A DNA stretch of 64,000 nucleotides from Tenericutes bacterium MO-XQ. GTDB taxonomy: Bacteria; Bacillota_I; Bacilli_A; Acholeplasmatales; Acholeplasmataceae. Below are positions 18,655 to 27,975 of this stretch, piece by piece. The stretch is from the NCBI GenBank assembly GCA_002838185.1, contig CP017948.1:620001-684000 (forward strand), given 5' to 3'. Below the pieces are notes generated by a model that saw only the letters and a list, made by a program, of their open reading frames with translations, was not told the origin of the DNA and searched no databases. The number at the start of each line of letters is the position of its first letter. Position 1 is the first letter of the stretch. The position numbers and the translations under genes are program-made.

Positions 18655-18983
18655 TACGATGAAATATATAAAATAAGTTAAAAATAAAAAAAATAGACTA
18701 AATTCCAATATTCCAAGAAAATTGTCTTATTTATCAAAGCAAATTTTATTCCTTTGTTAAGGGGAAAAAATGAAAACTGATCAAATTAATATATAAATTT
18801 CTGTCCAATTTCGCGTAGCTTTTTTATATGGAATTAAGTAAAAAAGTGTATAAATCGCTATAAATATATGTTTTCAGATGAAAAACAAGGTTAAGATTTA
18901 AGACAAAGAGATTTGGAAATTTGGATTTTATTTATATTAAGTTTTTAATGTGCTATAATATAGAAAAGAAAGTCAAAAAAATT
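18655..18983. other. Non-coding stretch upstream of the IS3 gene
   Basis: I see no gene here. A TATAAT box at 18954-18959 faces the tRNA remnant that follows. Confidence 0.4.
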
Positions 18984-19044
18984 GGTGGGGAATATAATAA
19001 AATAGTGATGGATTTATAGGGTTCAAATCCCCTTTCCTCCACCA
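18984..19044 (+). pseudogene. tRNA-Ser remnant, possible att-like duplication
   Basis: The 5' end GGTGGGGAATA and the 3' end GGGTTCAAATCCCCTTTCCT plus CCACCA resemble the two ends of the intact tRNA-Ser 1.7 kb upstream, but the middle (anticodon arm) is missing. Integrases that use tRNA genes leave such 3'-end duplications. It could instead be a decayed second tRNA. Confidence 0.6.
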
Positions 19045-19070
19045 ATTGGTTTTATAGAGGTATTAGCATA

Positions 19071-19955
19071 TTGTTAATACTATTCACAGTGAGTTACTTT
19101 TTAAAGTTAAATAAAAAAAACTCAATTGATAACGAAGATGTTATTTATTTGCCTTATAAATTGAAATCAATTGGTATAGGTTTTATACTAACAGGTTCAT
19201 TAATGGTATTATTGCTTTCGATATTTATGAGCGATTCAACGGATAAGCTATATGCAATTTTAGCCTTTTTTGGATATATAATATTTGGAACAATATTTAT
19301 TTGGATAGATTTTAGATACAAAGTATTTATTCACAAATCCAAGTTAACTAAGAGAACGTTTTTTAGTTCCCGTGATATTCCATATGATTCTATATGCTAT
19401 ACAGTAGATGGAAATAATATTATCATAGAATATAAAGACAAGAAGTTCTACATAAATTTCGGATATCCAAACACAATGAATTTGTATGAAACTATCAACA
19501 AGTATTTTTCTCAAAATAAAATTGAAAATAAATATGAAAATCAGATTGTTAGTGGAAATTTTTATTCTAAGAATTTTGGGATTACTTTTATAATCATAGG
19601 TTTGTTTAGTATTGCTCTATCAATAGTAATTCTTTTGTTTTCTGAATCAACCGGGGAGGTTATTTTTGGATATATATTCATGCTATTAATAGGAATCTTT
19701 CCATTTATCATAGGCGTACTATTCTTGTTATTGTACAAAAATTTCAGTGTAAAAGTATCACCTAACGATTTAATATACACTAATATATTTAATAGAGATA
19801 AAATATATAAGCTTGAAGATTTGTCATTGCGTTCAACACCTAATGGGTTTAAAGTTTATGATAAAAACAAGAGAATATTCTATATCAATTATTGGCTTTA
19901 TAATAATACTGATTTTTTAGAAAATTTATTAAGTAAGAAAAGAAAAAGTAGATGA
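19071..19955 (+). CDS. Membrane protein of unknown function
   Basis: The 294-residue protein has about four membrane segments in two pairs (around 33-82 and 168-222) separated by soluble beta-rich parts. Its segment EDVIYLPYKLKSIGIGFIL is closely matched by a truncated gene at 39327 (DEFVIRLPYKLKELGISL), so it belongs to a small family within this island. Such PH-like membrane proteins sometimes act as immunity proteins, but I have no direct evidence. The start is uncertain. Confidence 0.55.
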   Translation: MLILFTVSYFLKLNKKNSIDNEDVIYLPYKLKSIGIGFILTGSLMVLLLSIFMSDSTDKLYAILAFFGYIIFGTIFIWIDFRYKVFIHKSKLTKRTFFSSRDIPYDSICYTVDGNNIIIEYKDKKFYINFGYPNTMNLYETINKYFSQNKIENKYENQIVSGNFYSKNFGITFIIIGLFSIALSIVILLFSESTGEVIFGYIFMLLIGIFPFIIGVLFLLLYKNFSVKVSPNDLIYTNIFNRDKIYKLEDLSLRSTPNGFKVYDKNKRIFYINYWLYNNTDFLENLLSKKRKSR

Positions 19956-20009
19956 TAAAATTTGATTTAATAGTGCAAGTTTAATACTAAGTAAGGACTT
20001 ATCGCTTTA

Positions 20010-20103
20010 TTAAGCCGTTTTTATAGGGGTGCTAAATTTCGGTTAAGGGTGCTAAAAAAATCATGGGGTGCTAATTTGTATTAAAATAGGTAGCATAACA
20101 CAC
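20010..20103 (+). repeat. C-type iterated-motif module C1
   Basis: GGGTGCTAA occurs three times at 20027, 20047 and 20066 (spacing 20 and 19), followed by the conserved right arm TTGTATTAAAATAGG and an end like TAGCATAACACA. A 5'-truncated gene begins at once after it. Confidence 0.85.
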
Positions 20104-20483
20104 CTCAGATGCTGTATCAAGATTTTGAAACATTTGGTTTTATATTTGAGAATTTATGTGTTAGAGATTTGAAAGTATATGCATCATCCCTTGGCGGAAG
20201 TATTTCTTATAATAGAGATCGAATGAATCTTGAAGTTGATGCAGTATTGTACTTGAACGATGGAAGATTTGCCTTGATTGAATTTAAACTAGGTTCAAAA
20301 CAGATTGAAGAAGCTGCAGAACACCTCTTGGAAGTAGTTAATCTTATTAGAAAGGCAAATAAAAATAGAAGTTCGAACAAATTAAAAGAACCTGACTTAC
20401 TCATGATTATCACTGGTGGAGAGGTGGCTTACACAAGAAAAGATGGCATAAAAATTATACCTATTGGTTGTTTGAAAGACTAA
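20104..20483 (+). pseudogene. C-terminal fragment of an AAA+ ATPase with DUF4143
   Basis: The 124-residue reading frame (ATG at 20109) matches only the end of DUF4143 proteins: FETFGFIFENLCVRDLKVYA, then an EVDAVLYLNDGRFALIEFKL segment with the PD-(D/E)XK-like strand pattern. The ATPase domain is absent. The truncation point coincides with the right end of module C1. Confidence 0.75.
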
Positions 20484-20517
20484 CAGTTATAGTTGATTGA
20501 GGAAAAGGAGAGCTAAC

Positions 20518-21201
20518 ATGAGTTTACCAACTTTAATTAAAGTATCGAGCGAACATTACAACTTTCGCTTGATTAAAGATTCTTTAGCAGAAAAAGATAT
20601 AGATGAGATAATAAAGATTCAAGAGAAATGCTTTAAAGAAATAACGAGTTTTCTAAATGTTTCTCCACAATTCAAAATAAATTATTATCTATTAGAAACA
20701 CCAGAGTTAGTAGGAAAAATATATGGAGATAATGAGCCATGTAATGGTTTTGCAAATCCTCCAAATGAAATATATGCAGTGTATAATGAAAAAGTCAAAT
20801 GCATAGGTTATCATGAAGATGCGCACATTATTTCCTATATACTTAACAAGCCACAATCAGTTTTCCTTAGAGAAGGCTTAGCGATGTACTTTGATAAAGT
20901 GTGGTGGAATAAATCAAACGATGAATGGGTAAGATTGTTTCTAAAAAGTGATAGATATCTAAGCATTAGAGATCTAGTTCAGAATGATTTCTTTTTAAAT
21001 CATACAGACGAGATTACATATCCGATTGCTGGAGCGTTTGTTAAATACCTAATCAATCGTTATGGTAGAGAATTGTTTATTTCAGTTTATACATTCAAGG
21101 GTCATAACTTATTAGGTGAAATTGAAAGCAAATACGATACAAAAATTGAACACATTGAAAATGATTTTCTAGATTCAATTTTATTACCCAATTTAAAATA
21201 A
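20518..21201 (+). CDS. Putative zinc metallopeptidase (HExxH, gluzincin-like)
   Basis: The protein of about 227 residues has HEDAH (HExxH) in the middle and a glutamate in FLREGLAMYFD about 24 residues later, the zinc ligands of MA-clan peptidases. There is no signal peptide, so it is probably cytosolic. The start at ATG 20518 follows AGGAGA; the upstream in-frame start at 20497 is inside the leader. The substrate is unknown. Confidence 0.6.
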   Translation: MSLPTLIKVSSEHYNFRLIKDSLAEKDIDEIIKIQEKCFKEITSFLNVSPQFKINYYLLETPELVGKIYGDNEPCNGFANPPNEIYAVYNEKVKCIGYHEDAHIISYILNKPQSVFLREGLAMYFDKVWWNKSNDEWVRLFLKSDRYLSIRDLVQNDFFLNHTDEITYPIAGAFVKYLINRYGRELFISVYTFKGHNLLGEIESKYDTKIEHIENDFLDSILLPNLK

Positions 21202-21203
21202 GA

Positions 21204-21542
21204 AATGTTTCTTTGGTTTTTTCACTGCTTGTGTGTATAAACATAAAATGGATGTTTTTATGTTTCTAGAGTACACACAAGACCCTATTTTCGAGCAATA
21301 TGGTGCACTCAACGCAGATTGAATGAGACAACATATTATTAAAAGTGACGGAAAATGGACAAACCTAATTGGACAAACAATTATATTGTTTTTATAGTAT
21401 AATTGTAATAATCAGTTATCTCTTTATGACTTATCAAAATATGAACTTTTAGCATTATTTATAGTAAACTTAGTCTAGAGGTTGTAGTAAAGTTAGTCTA
21501 GAGGTTATCGAAAACAGTGATAAAGTCCATAAAGACAAGACA
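21204..21542 (+). repeat. A-type iterated-motif module A1
   Basis: The long form of family A. It starts with a hairpin-forming stretch (GTGTGTATAAACATAAAA and a complementary half), then a conserved segment from CAACGCAGATTGAATGAG, a TATAGTATAAT promoter-like box, two copies of TTAGTCTAGAGGTT 23 bp apart, and the end AAAGACAAGACA (one base changed from the usual AATGACAAGACA). Confidence 0.85.
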
Positions 21543-21566
21543 AACGATTAATAGGAAGGTAACAAA

Positions 21567-21962
21567 ATGAGTATATTTTGGAAAACACAACCTAGAAATG
21601 TTTTCAGCGGCAAAAATAAAGCAAAAAAATATTTGAAAGCTATTAATAGTGAAAGTAATCAGCATACAGACTTATTGCGATTGTATGTTAGTGGTGAATT
21701 AGAAGTAGAACTACAAAAATACAGTTTCGATCTTATAGAAGTTTTTGTAGATAAACTTAGAAAAGATAATATAGATTTACAAGTTAATTTGCGAGTTAAA
21801 AACAAAAATATTGGGTTAGATTTATTTAGGGATTATTATGAACTTTGTTTTTATTTATCTGGTTGTGATCCTGAAGAAGTAGAGAACTCAATTATAAGAT
21901 ATGAGTATATTGATTTTGATTTAGATGTATTGCTGAAAAAGATTGAATCAAAACTGCGTTAA
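21567..21962 (+). CDS. Hypothetical protein, 131 aa
   Basis: I do not recognise the family. It is a soluble, charged protein with no membrane segment and begins 24 bases after module A1 with a good ribosome site (GGAAGG). The next gene, disrupted by IS3, is close behind and may have been in one unit with it. Confidence 0.5.
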   Translation: MSIFWKTQPRNVFSGKNKAKKYLKAINSESNQHTDLLRLYVSGELEVELQKYSFDLIEVFVDKLRKDNIDLQVNLRVKNKNIGLDLFRDYYELCFYLSGCDPEEVENSIIRYEYIDFDLDVLLKKIESKLR

Positions 21963-22274
21963 TATAAGATACAGAGAGAATAACTTAATGTGGAGTAAAA
22001 GGTGATAATAATGAAGAAGGATTTTGTTGCACAGTGGTGGCAAAAAGACTGTAGTATTGTTGGACTATTTAATGAGCTAATTGAGGACAATAAAACAGCA
22101 AACTATATAAAAATTAAAGATGATACATTAAGTTTGATATTTCATCAGTCGTTTGAATTGAAAGTGATACTTAATGGAGGATATTTTAACACTGCACTGC
22201 CACGAAAAAGTGGGACACATTCCCCCTCCCTTTCTAAGAATAATGTAGTATAATAACACGAAGGAGTTGATAAT

Positions 22275-22595
22275 GTGGTAAATCAGTACAGTTTAGACTT
22301 TAAACTTAAAATAGTAAAGATGATATTGAATGAAAATATATCGAAACATCAAATAGAACGAACATATAGTGTAGCTAGGAAAACACAAAGAGAGTGGGTA
22401 CGTAAGTATCAAGCAGAAGGTATTAGTGGACTAGTAAGTAAACGTAAAATCAAAGATCAAATACCATCCAATCAAGAACCCGAATCAGTAGAATCACTAA
22501 AGCATGAAATCTTAATGCTTAAAGTTGAAATTGAAAGACTAAAAAGAGGGTATTCAAGTGAAGAAGCAAAATATGTAAAAAAAAACAGATCTTGA
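22275..22595 (+). CDS. IS3 transposase OrfA
   Basis: The 106-residue protein has a helix-turn-helix (DFKLKIVKMILNENISKHQI, RKTQREWVRKY) and a C-terminal leucine-zipper-like coil. It starts at GTG after GAAGGAG. It overlaps orfB by four bases, where programmed frameshifting usually yields the OrfAB transposase. Confidence 0.85.
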   Translation: MVNQYSLDFKLKIVKMILNENISKHQIERTYSVARKTQREWVRKYQAEGISGLVSKRKIKDQIPSNQEPESVESLKHEILMLKVEIERLKRGYSSEEAKYVKKNRS

Positions 22596-23479
22596 ATTAT
22601 GAGTATACTTTAGTTCATAAATTTAGAATCAAGTATTACATAAAAGATCTATGTGAATACATGGGAATCACAAGAAGCGGATATTATAGATGGCTAAGAA
22701 GAAAAGAGAATAAAACAGAGCGACAAGAAACAAAGGAAACACTAAAAATGTTAGTTAAGAATTATCATTCAATCCATCCAGAATGCGGATATAGAGCAAT
22801 TAGGAAAATGATACTTAATGAAACTGGATGGATTGTATCATTCTATTCAGCATATCAAGCATTTAGAGAAATGGGAATTTACTCTAGAGCGCGTAGAAAA
22901 GCATTTAGAAGACCAAAAGGAGTATCGGATAAGTTTCCTAATATAATCAATGGTGATTGGAGTACTACAAGACCATTTGAGAAAGTGTGTAGTGACACAA
23001 CAATGCTTAAACATGATGGAAAGAAATACGATTTAAACTTGCATATTGATGTATTCAACAATGAGATAGTTGGATATGATTTAGCAAACTATCATCACGG
23101 AAATGGCGTGATGAATCACTTAAGAAGTTTGTATAATTTCTTGCGTATCAAAGAGGAACGAGGATACGATGAAGAACATACTATCTTACATAGTGATCAA
23201 GGAAGAGTTTATTCTTCAGTTAAGTTCGAAAAAGCACATAAAGACTATCCGATTACTCGTTCTATGTCACGTGCAGGAACACCTACAGATAATCCAGTAA
23301 TTGAATCACTAATAGGTTGGATTAAAGGGGACTTAAAACAATACATGAAACTTCATGATTTCTCAGATATACATACAGCTATAGAATTATATGTTCATTA
23401 CTTTAATAATCATCGATTAGCATATCGTCTTGATTACATAACACCAGTTGAATATAGAATGATTAATGGATTTACTTAA
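22592..23479 (+). CDS. IS3 transposase OrfB
   Basis: The 295-residue protein has the HTH_21 region near the N-terminus and the DDE integrase core: Asp in VCSDTTML, Asp in LHSDQGRVYSS and Glu in NPVIESLIGW. It appears intact. Confidence 0.9.
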   Translation: MNYEYTLVHKFRIKYYIKDLCEYMGITRSGYYRWLRRKENKTERQETKETLKMLVKNYHSIHPECGYRAIRKMILNETGWIVSFYSAYQAFREMGIYSRARRKAFRRPKGVSDKFPNIINGDWSTTRPFEKVCSDTTMLKHDGKKYDLNLHIDVFNNEIVGYDLANYHHGNGVMNHLRSLYNFLRIKEERGYDEEHTILHSDQGRVYSSVKFEKAHKDYPITRSMSRAGTPTDNPVIESLIGWIKGDLKQYMKLHDFSDIHTAIELYVHYFNNHRLAYRLDYITPVEYRMINGFT

Positions 23480-23847
23480 ACACTAAATAATGATAAAATA
23501 ATAGCAACAAAGGAAAGTTGCATGTCGCTATTTTTATATCTAGGTAGGTACCTATGTGTCCTAGAAAATCATAGCAGTGCATGGAATTTCAACAACCTTA
23601 TTAAAATCATGGGGTAAGTTACTTGCATGTGCTGGACAAATTGATATGGCAAAAAAAATGTTTAAATTTGGAATGAAAATTGAGGTGCAATCTGGAAATG
23701 ATTATTCAGGACAATGTGGATATCACTTAAAACAACTTGAAGAGAGCATAAACAATAATAATTTAGTAGAGTATATTAGTGCGTTATTTGGTGAAAAAAA
23801 CTTTGTTTTTAATAAGGTAGATCTGGAATAATTTGGTTAACAGACAG

Positions 23848-23959
23848 TAAAAGAACGATTGTTAATCGACACATTTACACAAGCAGAAGAAAACATATAT
23901 AAGAACAAGGATAATTCTTACTTGAAAGTAGGGGATTCTTCTAGTAGTGATAGTTTATG
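23848..23959 (+). pseudogene. 3' fragment of an unrecognised gene
   Basis: An open frame encodes about 37 residues ending NSYLKVGDSSSSDSL, with no start codon of its own. It looks like the tail of a lost gene. A D-type module region follows. Confidence 0.35.
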
Positions 23960-23993
23960 AACTTTATTAGAAAAAAGTCAGTATGAAGTTTTT

Positions 23994-24127
23994 GGCGTTT
24001 GATACCGAACATCATATAGGGTAGAGAATTACCTATTTTAGTACAATTTTGAATGAGAATCAGTATAAGCTACACGATTATATTTTAAAAAACACGATTT
24101 ATAATAAATTTACACGATTACAATAAT
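23994..24127 (+). repeat. D-type module D1 with a C-type left arm
   Basis: A left arm like that of C modules (GATACCGAACA, then CCTATTTTAGTACAA) is followed by three ACACGATT motifs at 24072, 24092 and 24112, exactly 20 bp apart. Confidence 0.75.
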
Positions 24128-24217
24128 ATATTCATTTAAGTGGTGTAACTTGATTAAATTACATTTAAAAGAGACAAGATAAATGGTATAATAATTTTTA
24201 ATAAGGAGAGGATTTTT

Positions 24218-24982
24218 TTGAAGAAAGATATCCCTATAATAGATACAATTGGTTTAAATGAAGAAGGAATTATATCTGCTAAAAAAATGTTTGAGTCAAG
24301 AAAATTACCAAAGTTACCTGAACATATAGTCACAGCATTAATTTTATTTGATAATAACCCATCACAAGAAATACTTAGTAAATCAAGAGAATTATTTAAG
24401 TTTGTAGCAGCTTCAAGTGTTTTACCACAATATGTTTATGATGAAAAAATAGTGGTAGCATACTCTCCGCTTGGGGGGCCAGCTGCTGGTGGTTTAGTGG
24501 AGGAATTAATTGCATTTGGAATAAAGAATATAGTTGCTTGTGGTAGTAGTGGATTGATTGGAAACTTTCCAGCAGATAAGTTTTTAATGGTTTCAAAAGC
24601 AATTCGAGATGAAGGGTTAAGTTATTACTATCTAGAACCAAGTGTCTATGTTGATACAGATGAGGATCAAAACAAAAAGGTAGAAACTGAATTAAAGAAA
24701 CATAATCTTGAGTATGAAGAAGGGATTACTTGGACGACAGATGCATTTTACAGAGAAACCAAATCAAGAATGAACTTACGTAAAGAACAAGGTGCAATTG
24801 CAGTTGAAATGGAATGCGCTTCTATAGCAGCTGTATGCAAGTATAGAAAAGTTCCATTCTCACAAGTTTTATATTTTTCTGATATTGTTAAACAAGAAGG
24901 ATGGTCAGACTTTCTTGATACTAGAGCATCAATTAAAGAGAAGATAAATAGAATAATGATTGAGATTGCAGTTAACCTTTAG
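24218..24982 (+). CDS. Nucleoside phosphorylase (PNP/uridine phosphorylase family)
   Basis: The 254-residue protein has the phosphate/ribose-binding pattern GGPAAGGLVEEL and CGSSGLIG, and the family signature AVEMECASIAAVCKYR. This places it in the purine/uridine phosphorylase family; the base specificity is not clear. It starts at TTG after AAGGAGAGG. It is a complete metabolic gene inside the island. Confidence 0.8.
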   Translation: MKKDIPIIDTIGLNEEGIISAKKMFESRKLPKLPEHIVTALILFDNNPSQEILSKSRELFKFVAASSVLPQYVYDEKIVVAYSPLGGPAAGGLVEELIAFGIKNIVACGSSGLIGNFPADKFLMVSKAIRDEGLSYYYLEPSVYVDTDEDQNKKVETELKKHNLEYEEGITWTTDAFYRETKSRMNLRKEQGAIAVEMECASIAAVCKYRKVPFSQVLYFSDIVKQEGWSDFLDTRASIKEKINRIMIEIAVNL

Positions 24983-24997
24983 TGTAGTTGTTTATAT

Positions 24998-25195
24998 TTC
25001 AAGGGTTCAACACCCCACAATAAGCAGATAGTGGAATAACCTATTTTGACACAAAGAAATTACTACCTGAAAATCATCACAAAATAAAAAGGCTAGAATA
25101 AGCCATAATTTAGGGGTGCGTAAATATAGGTCAAGGGTGCGCAAATTCGTACTTGGGGTGCGCAATTGTATTGAACTGTATAGGGTAAATACACA
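24998..25195 (+). repeat. C-type module C2 (long form)
   Basis: The left part (AAGGGTTCAACACCCC, then CCTATTTTGACACAA at 25040) matches the 50.6 kb module. Three GGGTGCG motifs at 25114, 25135 and 25156 are 21 bp apart. The right arm is more degenerate than in other copies. Confidence 0.8.
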
Positions 25196-25217
25196 TTCAT
25201 ATTTGGCAGTTCCCTTT

Positions 25218-25312
25218 GTTAAGCCGTTTTTATAGGGGTGCTAAAAATCAGTTAAGGGTGCTAAAATTTTTGATAGGGTGCTAATTTGTATTAAAATAGG
25301 TAGTGTCACACA
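25218..25312 (+). repeat. C-type module C3
   Basis: Three GGGTGCTAA motifs at 25236, 25256 and 25276 are 20 bp apart, followed by TTGTATTAAAATAGG and the end GTAGTGTCACACA. It lies only about 20 bases after C2, in the same orientation. Confidence 0.85.
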
Positions 25313-25355
25313 TAAAAATCATGAATCGGTAAGTAAAAACTACCAAATATCACAT

Positions 25356-25382
25356 AAAAATGCCCTATTAAGGGCATTTTTT
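25356..25382 (+). terminator. Strong intrinsic terminator
   Basis: AAAAATGCCCT pairs with AGGGCATTTTT around four bases. It has no complete gene directly before it and follows modules C2-C3, so it may belong to a deleted gene. Confidence 0.85.
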
Positions 25383-25730
25383 AATAATATGAGTCTATCA
25401 AGAGAGCTTAGCAGTTTTTGAGATAGACTTTTTCTTTGCGCAAAATTGAAATTAAAATTTAAGGTAACACGGAGTTGAACTTCAAGTGAAAATTATGTAA
25501 TGTATTATCATGCAGGATAGATTTAATTTATATTAGGATGGAAATATAACTTAATGGATGTATTGTAGACTGAATGGAGACATTTATTCATGGTATAATG
25601 ATTTAAATTAAGAGATTAAATGTTTGGATGAATAATATTTAAATTGAGTCAATAGAAGTGTTATTGTCCACTAAAATCTCTACCAACAATATAACAGCTA
25701 TTTCATAACATATATATAAGAAAGTTTAAG
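25383..25730. other. Non-coding stretch with one more hairpin
   Basis: AGTCTATC and GATAGACT (25392-25428) form a second hairpin with a T-rich tail. The rest shows no gene that I can support. Confidence 0.5.
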
Positions 25731-26225
25731 ATGATGTATATGAGTGTAACCAAAAAAATTGTCATTATTCTTGGTAGTTTTTTAGTCATAGGTGGTTTAA
25801 TAATTGCAGGATTACTATATTTTAATTCCGCTTCATATAAAGTATCACAATTAGAAAATGAGTGGAATATTAATTTACCTAATGGTATTAAACTGGAATA
25901 TGATTCAAAAAAAGTTCATATTGATGGCAGCATTCACTATTATGTTTTTACAACAACTAGTGAACTTACAGAAACAATGTTTACAATAGGGGATGATATT
26001 AGCAAAGATGATTTTGAAACTTCATTTATTAGTGCAATGGAAGGTCTTGGCATTTCATCTGGGAAAATTAATATTCCTTCTGAATTTTATCCGGATCTTA
26101 ATGAAAATTATAAATTTATACTATTAAATAGCGTCGGTGGAGGTGGTAATAGACATAAATACTTCTATTTAGTATATCTTCCCGAAACTAAAAGAATTTT
26201 TATATGTAACCAAGTTTCTCAGTAA
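25731..26225 (+). CDS. Membrane-anchored hypothetical protein
   Basis: The 164-residue protein has one hydrophobic N-terminal segment (about 8-30) and an extracellular domain of unknown family. The tail has a glycine cluster (NSVGGGGNRHKY). There is no lipobox cysteine. A terminator follows directly, so it is a single-gene unit. Confidence 0.55.
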   Translation: MMYMSVTKKIVIILGSFLVIGGLIIAGLLYFNSASYKVSQLENEWNINLPNGIKLEYDSKKVHIDGSIHYYVFTTTSELTETMFTIGDDISKDDFETSFISAMEGLGISSGKINIPSEFYPDLNENYKFILLNSVGGGGNRHKYFYLVYLPETKRIFICNQVSQ

Positions 26226-26249
26226 CAAAAAAATCTATTAAATAAAAGG

Positions 26250-26290
26250 TAACATCTATTCAAGAGATAAACTGAATAGATGTTTTTTTA
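26250..26290 (+). terminator. Intrinsic terminator
   Basis: AACATCTATTCA pairs with TGAATAGATGTT, followed by seven T residues. Confidence 0.85.
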
Positions 26291-26403
26291 TTGTAGAAAG
26301 GAACACTTTCTTTACTTTACAAAAATAGTGTCACCCTACTGAGACCATTCATGAATTTTTGTGGTACATAGCTATTTTTACTAACTTAAAACGGAAAAAA
26401 CAG

Positions 26404-26459
26404 TTGACAATAATTTTAAAGAGAAGTATAATGAATGTATGAACATATGTTTATATGAG
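26404..26459 (+). promoter_or_regulatory. Promoter and ArsR/CadC-type operator of the first cadC
   Basis: TTGACA (26404-26409), a 17-base spacer and TATAAT (26427-26432) form a near-consensus promoter. The palindrome-like TGAACATATGTTTA lies just downstream, where SmtB/CadC family repressors bind. Confidence 0.8.
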
Positions 26460-26475
26460 AGTGTGAGGTAATAAT

Positions 26476-26838
26476 ATGAAAAATTTAGAAATGGATGTAT
26501 GTGCTTCAAATATTATACATCCTGAAGCGGTAAACAAAGCAAAAGAGAGTTTACCAAGTGATGATCTTATATTTAATTTAGCAGATTTTTTCAAGACCTT
26601 CGGTGATTCAACACGTATTAAAATTATATGTGCATTAATGGAAACCGAGTTATGCGTTTATGATTTAGCAAATGTAATTAATACATCTCAATCTGCAGTA
26701 TCACATCAATTAAGAGTATTAAGAGAATCTAGGTTAGTAAAGTACAGAAAAGATGGTAAAACAGTTTATTATTCATTGGATGATGATCATATTAAGTTAT
26801 TTATAAGCCAAGGACTAGATCACCTTTTACATAAATAG
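26476..26838 (+). CDS. ArsR/SmtB family metal-responsive repressor (CadC-like)
   Basis: The 120-residue winged helix has the recognition pattern NTSQSAVSHQLRVLRE. It has an N-terminal Cys (MDVCAS) and one Cys in ETELCVYD, where CadC normally has CxC; the second is Tyr here. The C-terminal DDDH and DHLLH could form the alpha-5 zinc site. It was the regulator of the cadA whose two ends remain at 26854 and 31038. Confidence 0.85.
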   Translation: MKNLEMDVCASNIIHPEAVNKAKESLPSDDLIFNLADFFKTFGDSTRIKIICALMETELCVYDLANVINTSQSAVSHQLRVLRESRLVKYRKDGKTVYYSLDDDHIKLFISQGLDHLLHK

Positions 26839-26853
26839 AAAAGAGTGCGAGAT

Positions 26854-26933
26854 ATGAAAGAATATAGAAATCATTTAAAAAACATAAGTTGCGCAAATTG
26901 TGCAGATAAAATCGAAAGTAAGAGAAATACAGG
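26854..26933 (+). pseudogene. cadA N-terminal fragment, cut by an IS3 remnant
   Basis: The frame starts MKEYRNHLKNISCANCADKI, the beginning of a heavy-metal-associated domain, and closely resembles the intact cadA start at 52514. It stops where the IS end TGAACTGACACC begins. Its 3' part is found 4.1 kb downstream. Confidence 0.8.
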
Positions 26934-27541
26934 AGTGAACTGACACCAAAAACCTGTACTTAATGTAAACTAAGATATCTGCAGGAGGTATCTCATGAAA
27001 GATAAAAAGAAGAAGAATAGGTTATAGAGCAAAGAATTTAAGTTAAAGGTCGTTTTAGACATCATTGAAAATGAACTTTCATACAGCCAAGCAGCGCGAA
27101 AATACGATATGTATTTAACATCAGGGAGTCTAAATGATACATTGCCTGCTAGATGGGTTTATCAGTATAGACTTTATGGTAAAGAGCGTTTCTTTCAAAC
27201 ACCAAAAGATTATCGTAAGAATCCAATTAGAAAGTTCCATACACCATCAAAAGAGGTAGAACAAAATTTAGAACTCAAAGTCAAACATCTTGAAATGGAA
27301 CTTGGATATACAAAAAAACTTATCGCCTTAGTCAAAAACAGGAACGAACAAACAAAGATACCGAGTAGTCAAGGAACTAAGGCGAAAATATGCATTAAAA
27401 GATCTACTTCTAATATCAGGACTTCCAAAGTGAAGTGTACCCTATCCAAGGGGTATTTACCTATACAATATAGGTTAATGAAACAACGAATGATATAATA
27501 ACTACAAAGAACATAAAGTACAAGAAAATGGTATCAGTTCA
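26934..27541 (+). mobile_element. Decayed IS3-family element with both ends
   Basis: The left end TGAACTGACACCAAAAACCT and right end complementary to TGAACTGATACCATTTTC are inverted repeats. Inside is an orfA with an in-frame TAG at about 27025 (MKDKKKKNRL, stop, then SKEFKLKVVLDI) and the first residues of orfB (ELRRKYALKDLLL), followed by a large deletion. Confidence 0.8.
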
Positions 27542-27557
27542 GAATCTAGTATTATAC

Positions 27558-27611
27558 TTGACAGAAATAATTCATTAGAATAAAATATGAATAGATGAAC
27601 ATATATTCAAC
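27558..27611 (+). promoter_or_regulatory. Promoter and operator of the P1B-4 operon
   Basis: TTGACA (27558-27563), a 17-base spacer and TAAAAT (27581-27586) are followed by TGAACATATATTCA, a near-perfect palindrome expected for an ArsR/SmtB repressor. The promoter begins 16 bases after the IS right end. Confidence 0.8.
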
Positions 27612-27642
27612 TGAAATGTAATGTTCTTAGGAGGTGAACAAG

Positions 27643-27975
27643 ATGTGCTCTGACGGCAGCATCAATTCTTTCGATTTTGATTCTGTAAACCAAGCCAGTC
27701 GATTGTTTAAAATTATGTCAAATTTAAACCGGATTCGAATTATTGCCTTACTGAATGAAAATGATATGACAGTAACTGATGTGAGCAAACAGCTGTCACT
27801 TGAACAGAGTGCGGTATCACATCAACTAAGATTACTTAAAGACGCTAATATTGTTGCTTCAACAACACGAGGAAAAGAGCGAATTTATCGTCTTGCAGAT
27901 TCACACATTTACACAATTTTTGAACAAGCATTACAGCATGTAAGGGAGGTAAAACTACATGAAAAACGAGCATAA
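27643..27975 (+). CDS. ArsR/SmtB family repressor of the P1B-4 ATPase operon
   Basis: The 110-residue winged helix has the pattern SLEQSAVSHQLRLLKDANIV. It lacks the CadC-type ELCVCD cysteines, but has DSH and HVRE near the C-terminus, an alpha-5 site as in NmtR/CzrA-like sensors. The ATG at 27643 follows AGGAGGTG; the GTG at 27634 is part of that ribosome site. It overlaps the ATPase gene by 17 bases. Confidence 0.85.
   Translation: MCSDGSINSFDFDSVNQASRLFKIMSNLNRIRIIALLNENDMTVTDVSKQLSLEQSAVSHQLRLLKDANIVASTTRGKERIYRLADSHIYTIFEQALQHVREVKLHEKRA

Larger units (their letters stand above)
22198..23576 (+). mobile_element. IS3-family insertion sequence, IS150-like
   Basis: The ends TGCCACGAAAAAGTGGGACA (left) and the complement TGCTATGATTTTCTAGGACA (right) are imperfect inverted repeats with TG...CA termini. 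Two overlapping ORFs fill the element. It interrupts a small gene. A fragment of a near relative lies on the minus strand at 46759-46906. Confidence 0.85.
22011..23831 (+). pseudogene. Small unknown gene split by an IS3 element
   Basis: The left part (22011-22197, about 62 residues starting MKKDFVAQWWQKD) and the right part (23577-23831, ending KNFVFNKVDLE) flank the IS3 element. Both parts are soluble and charged. The ATG at 22011 follows AAAGGTG. I do not recognise the family, and I could not define a clean target duplication. Confidence 0.6.
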
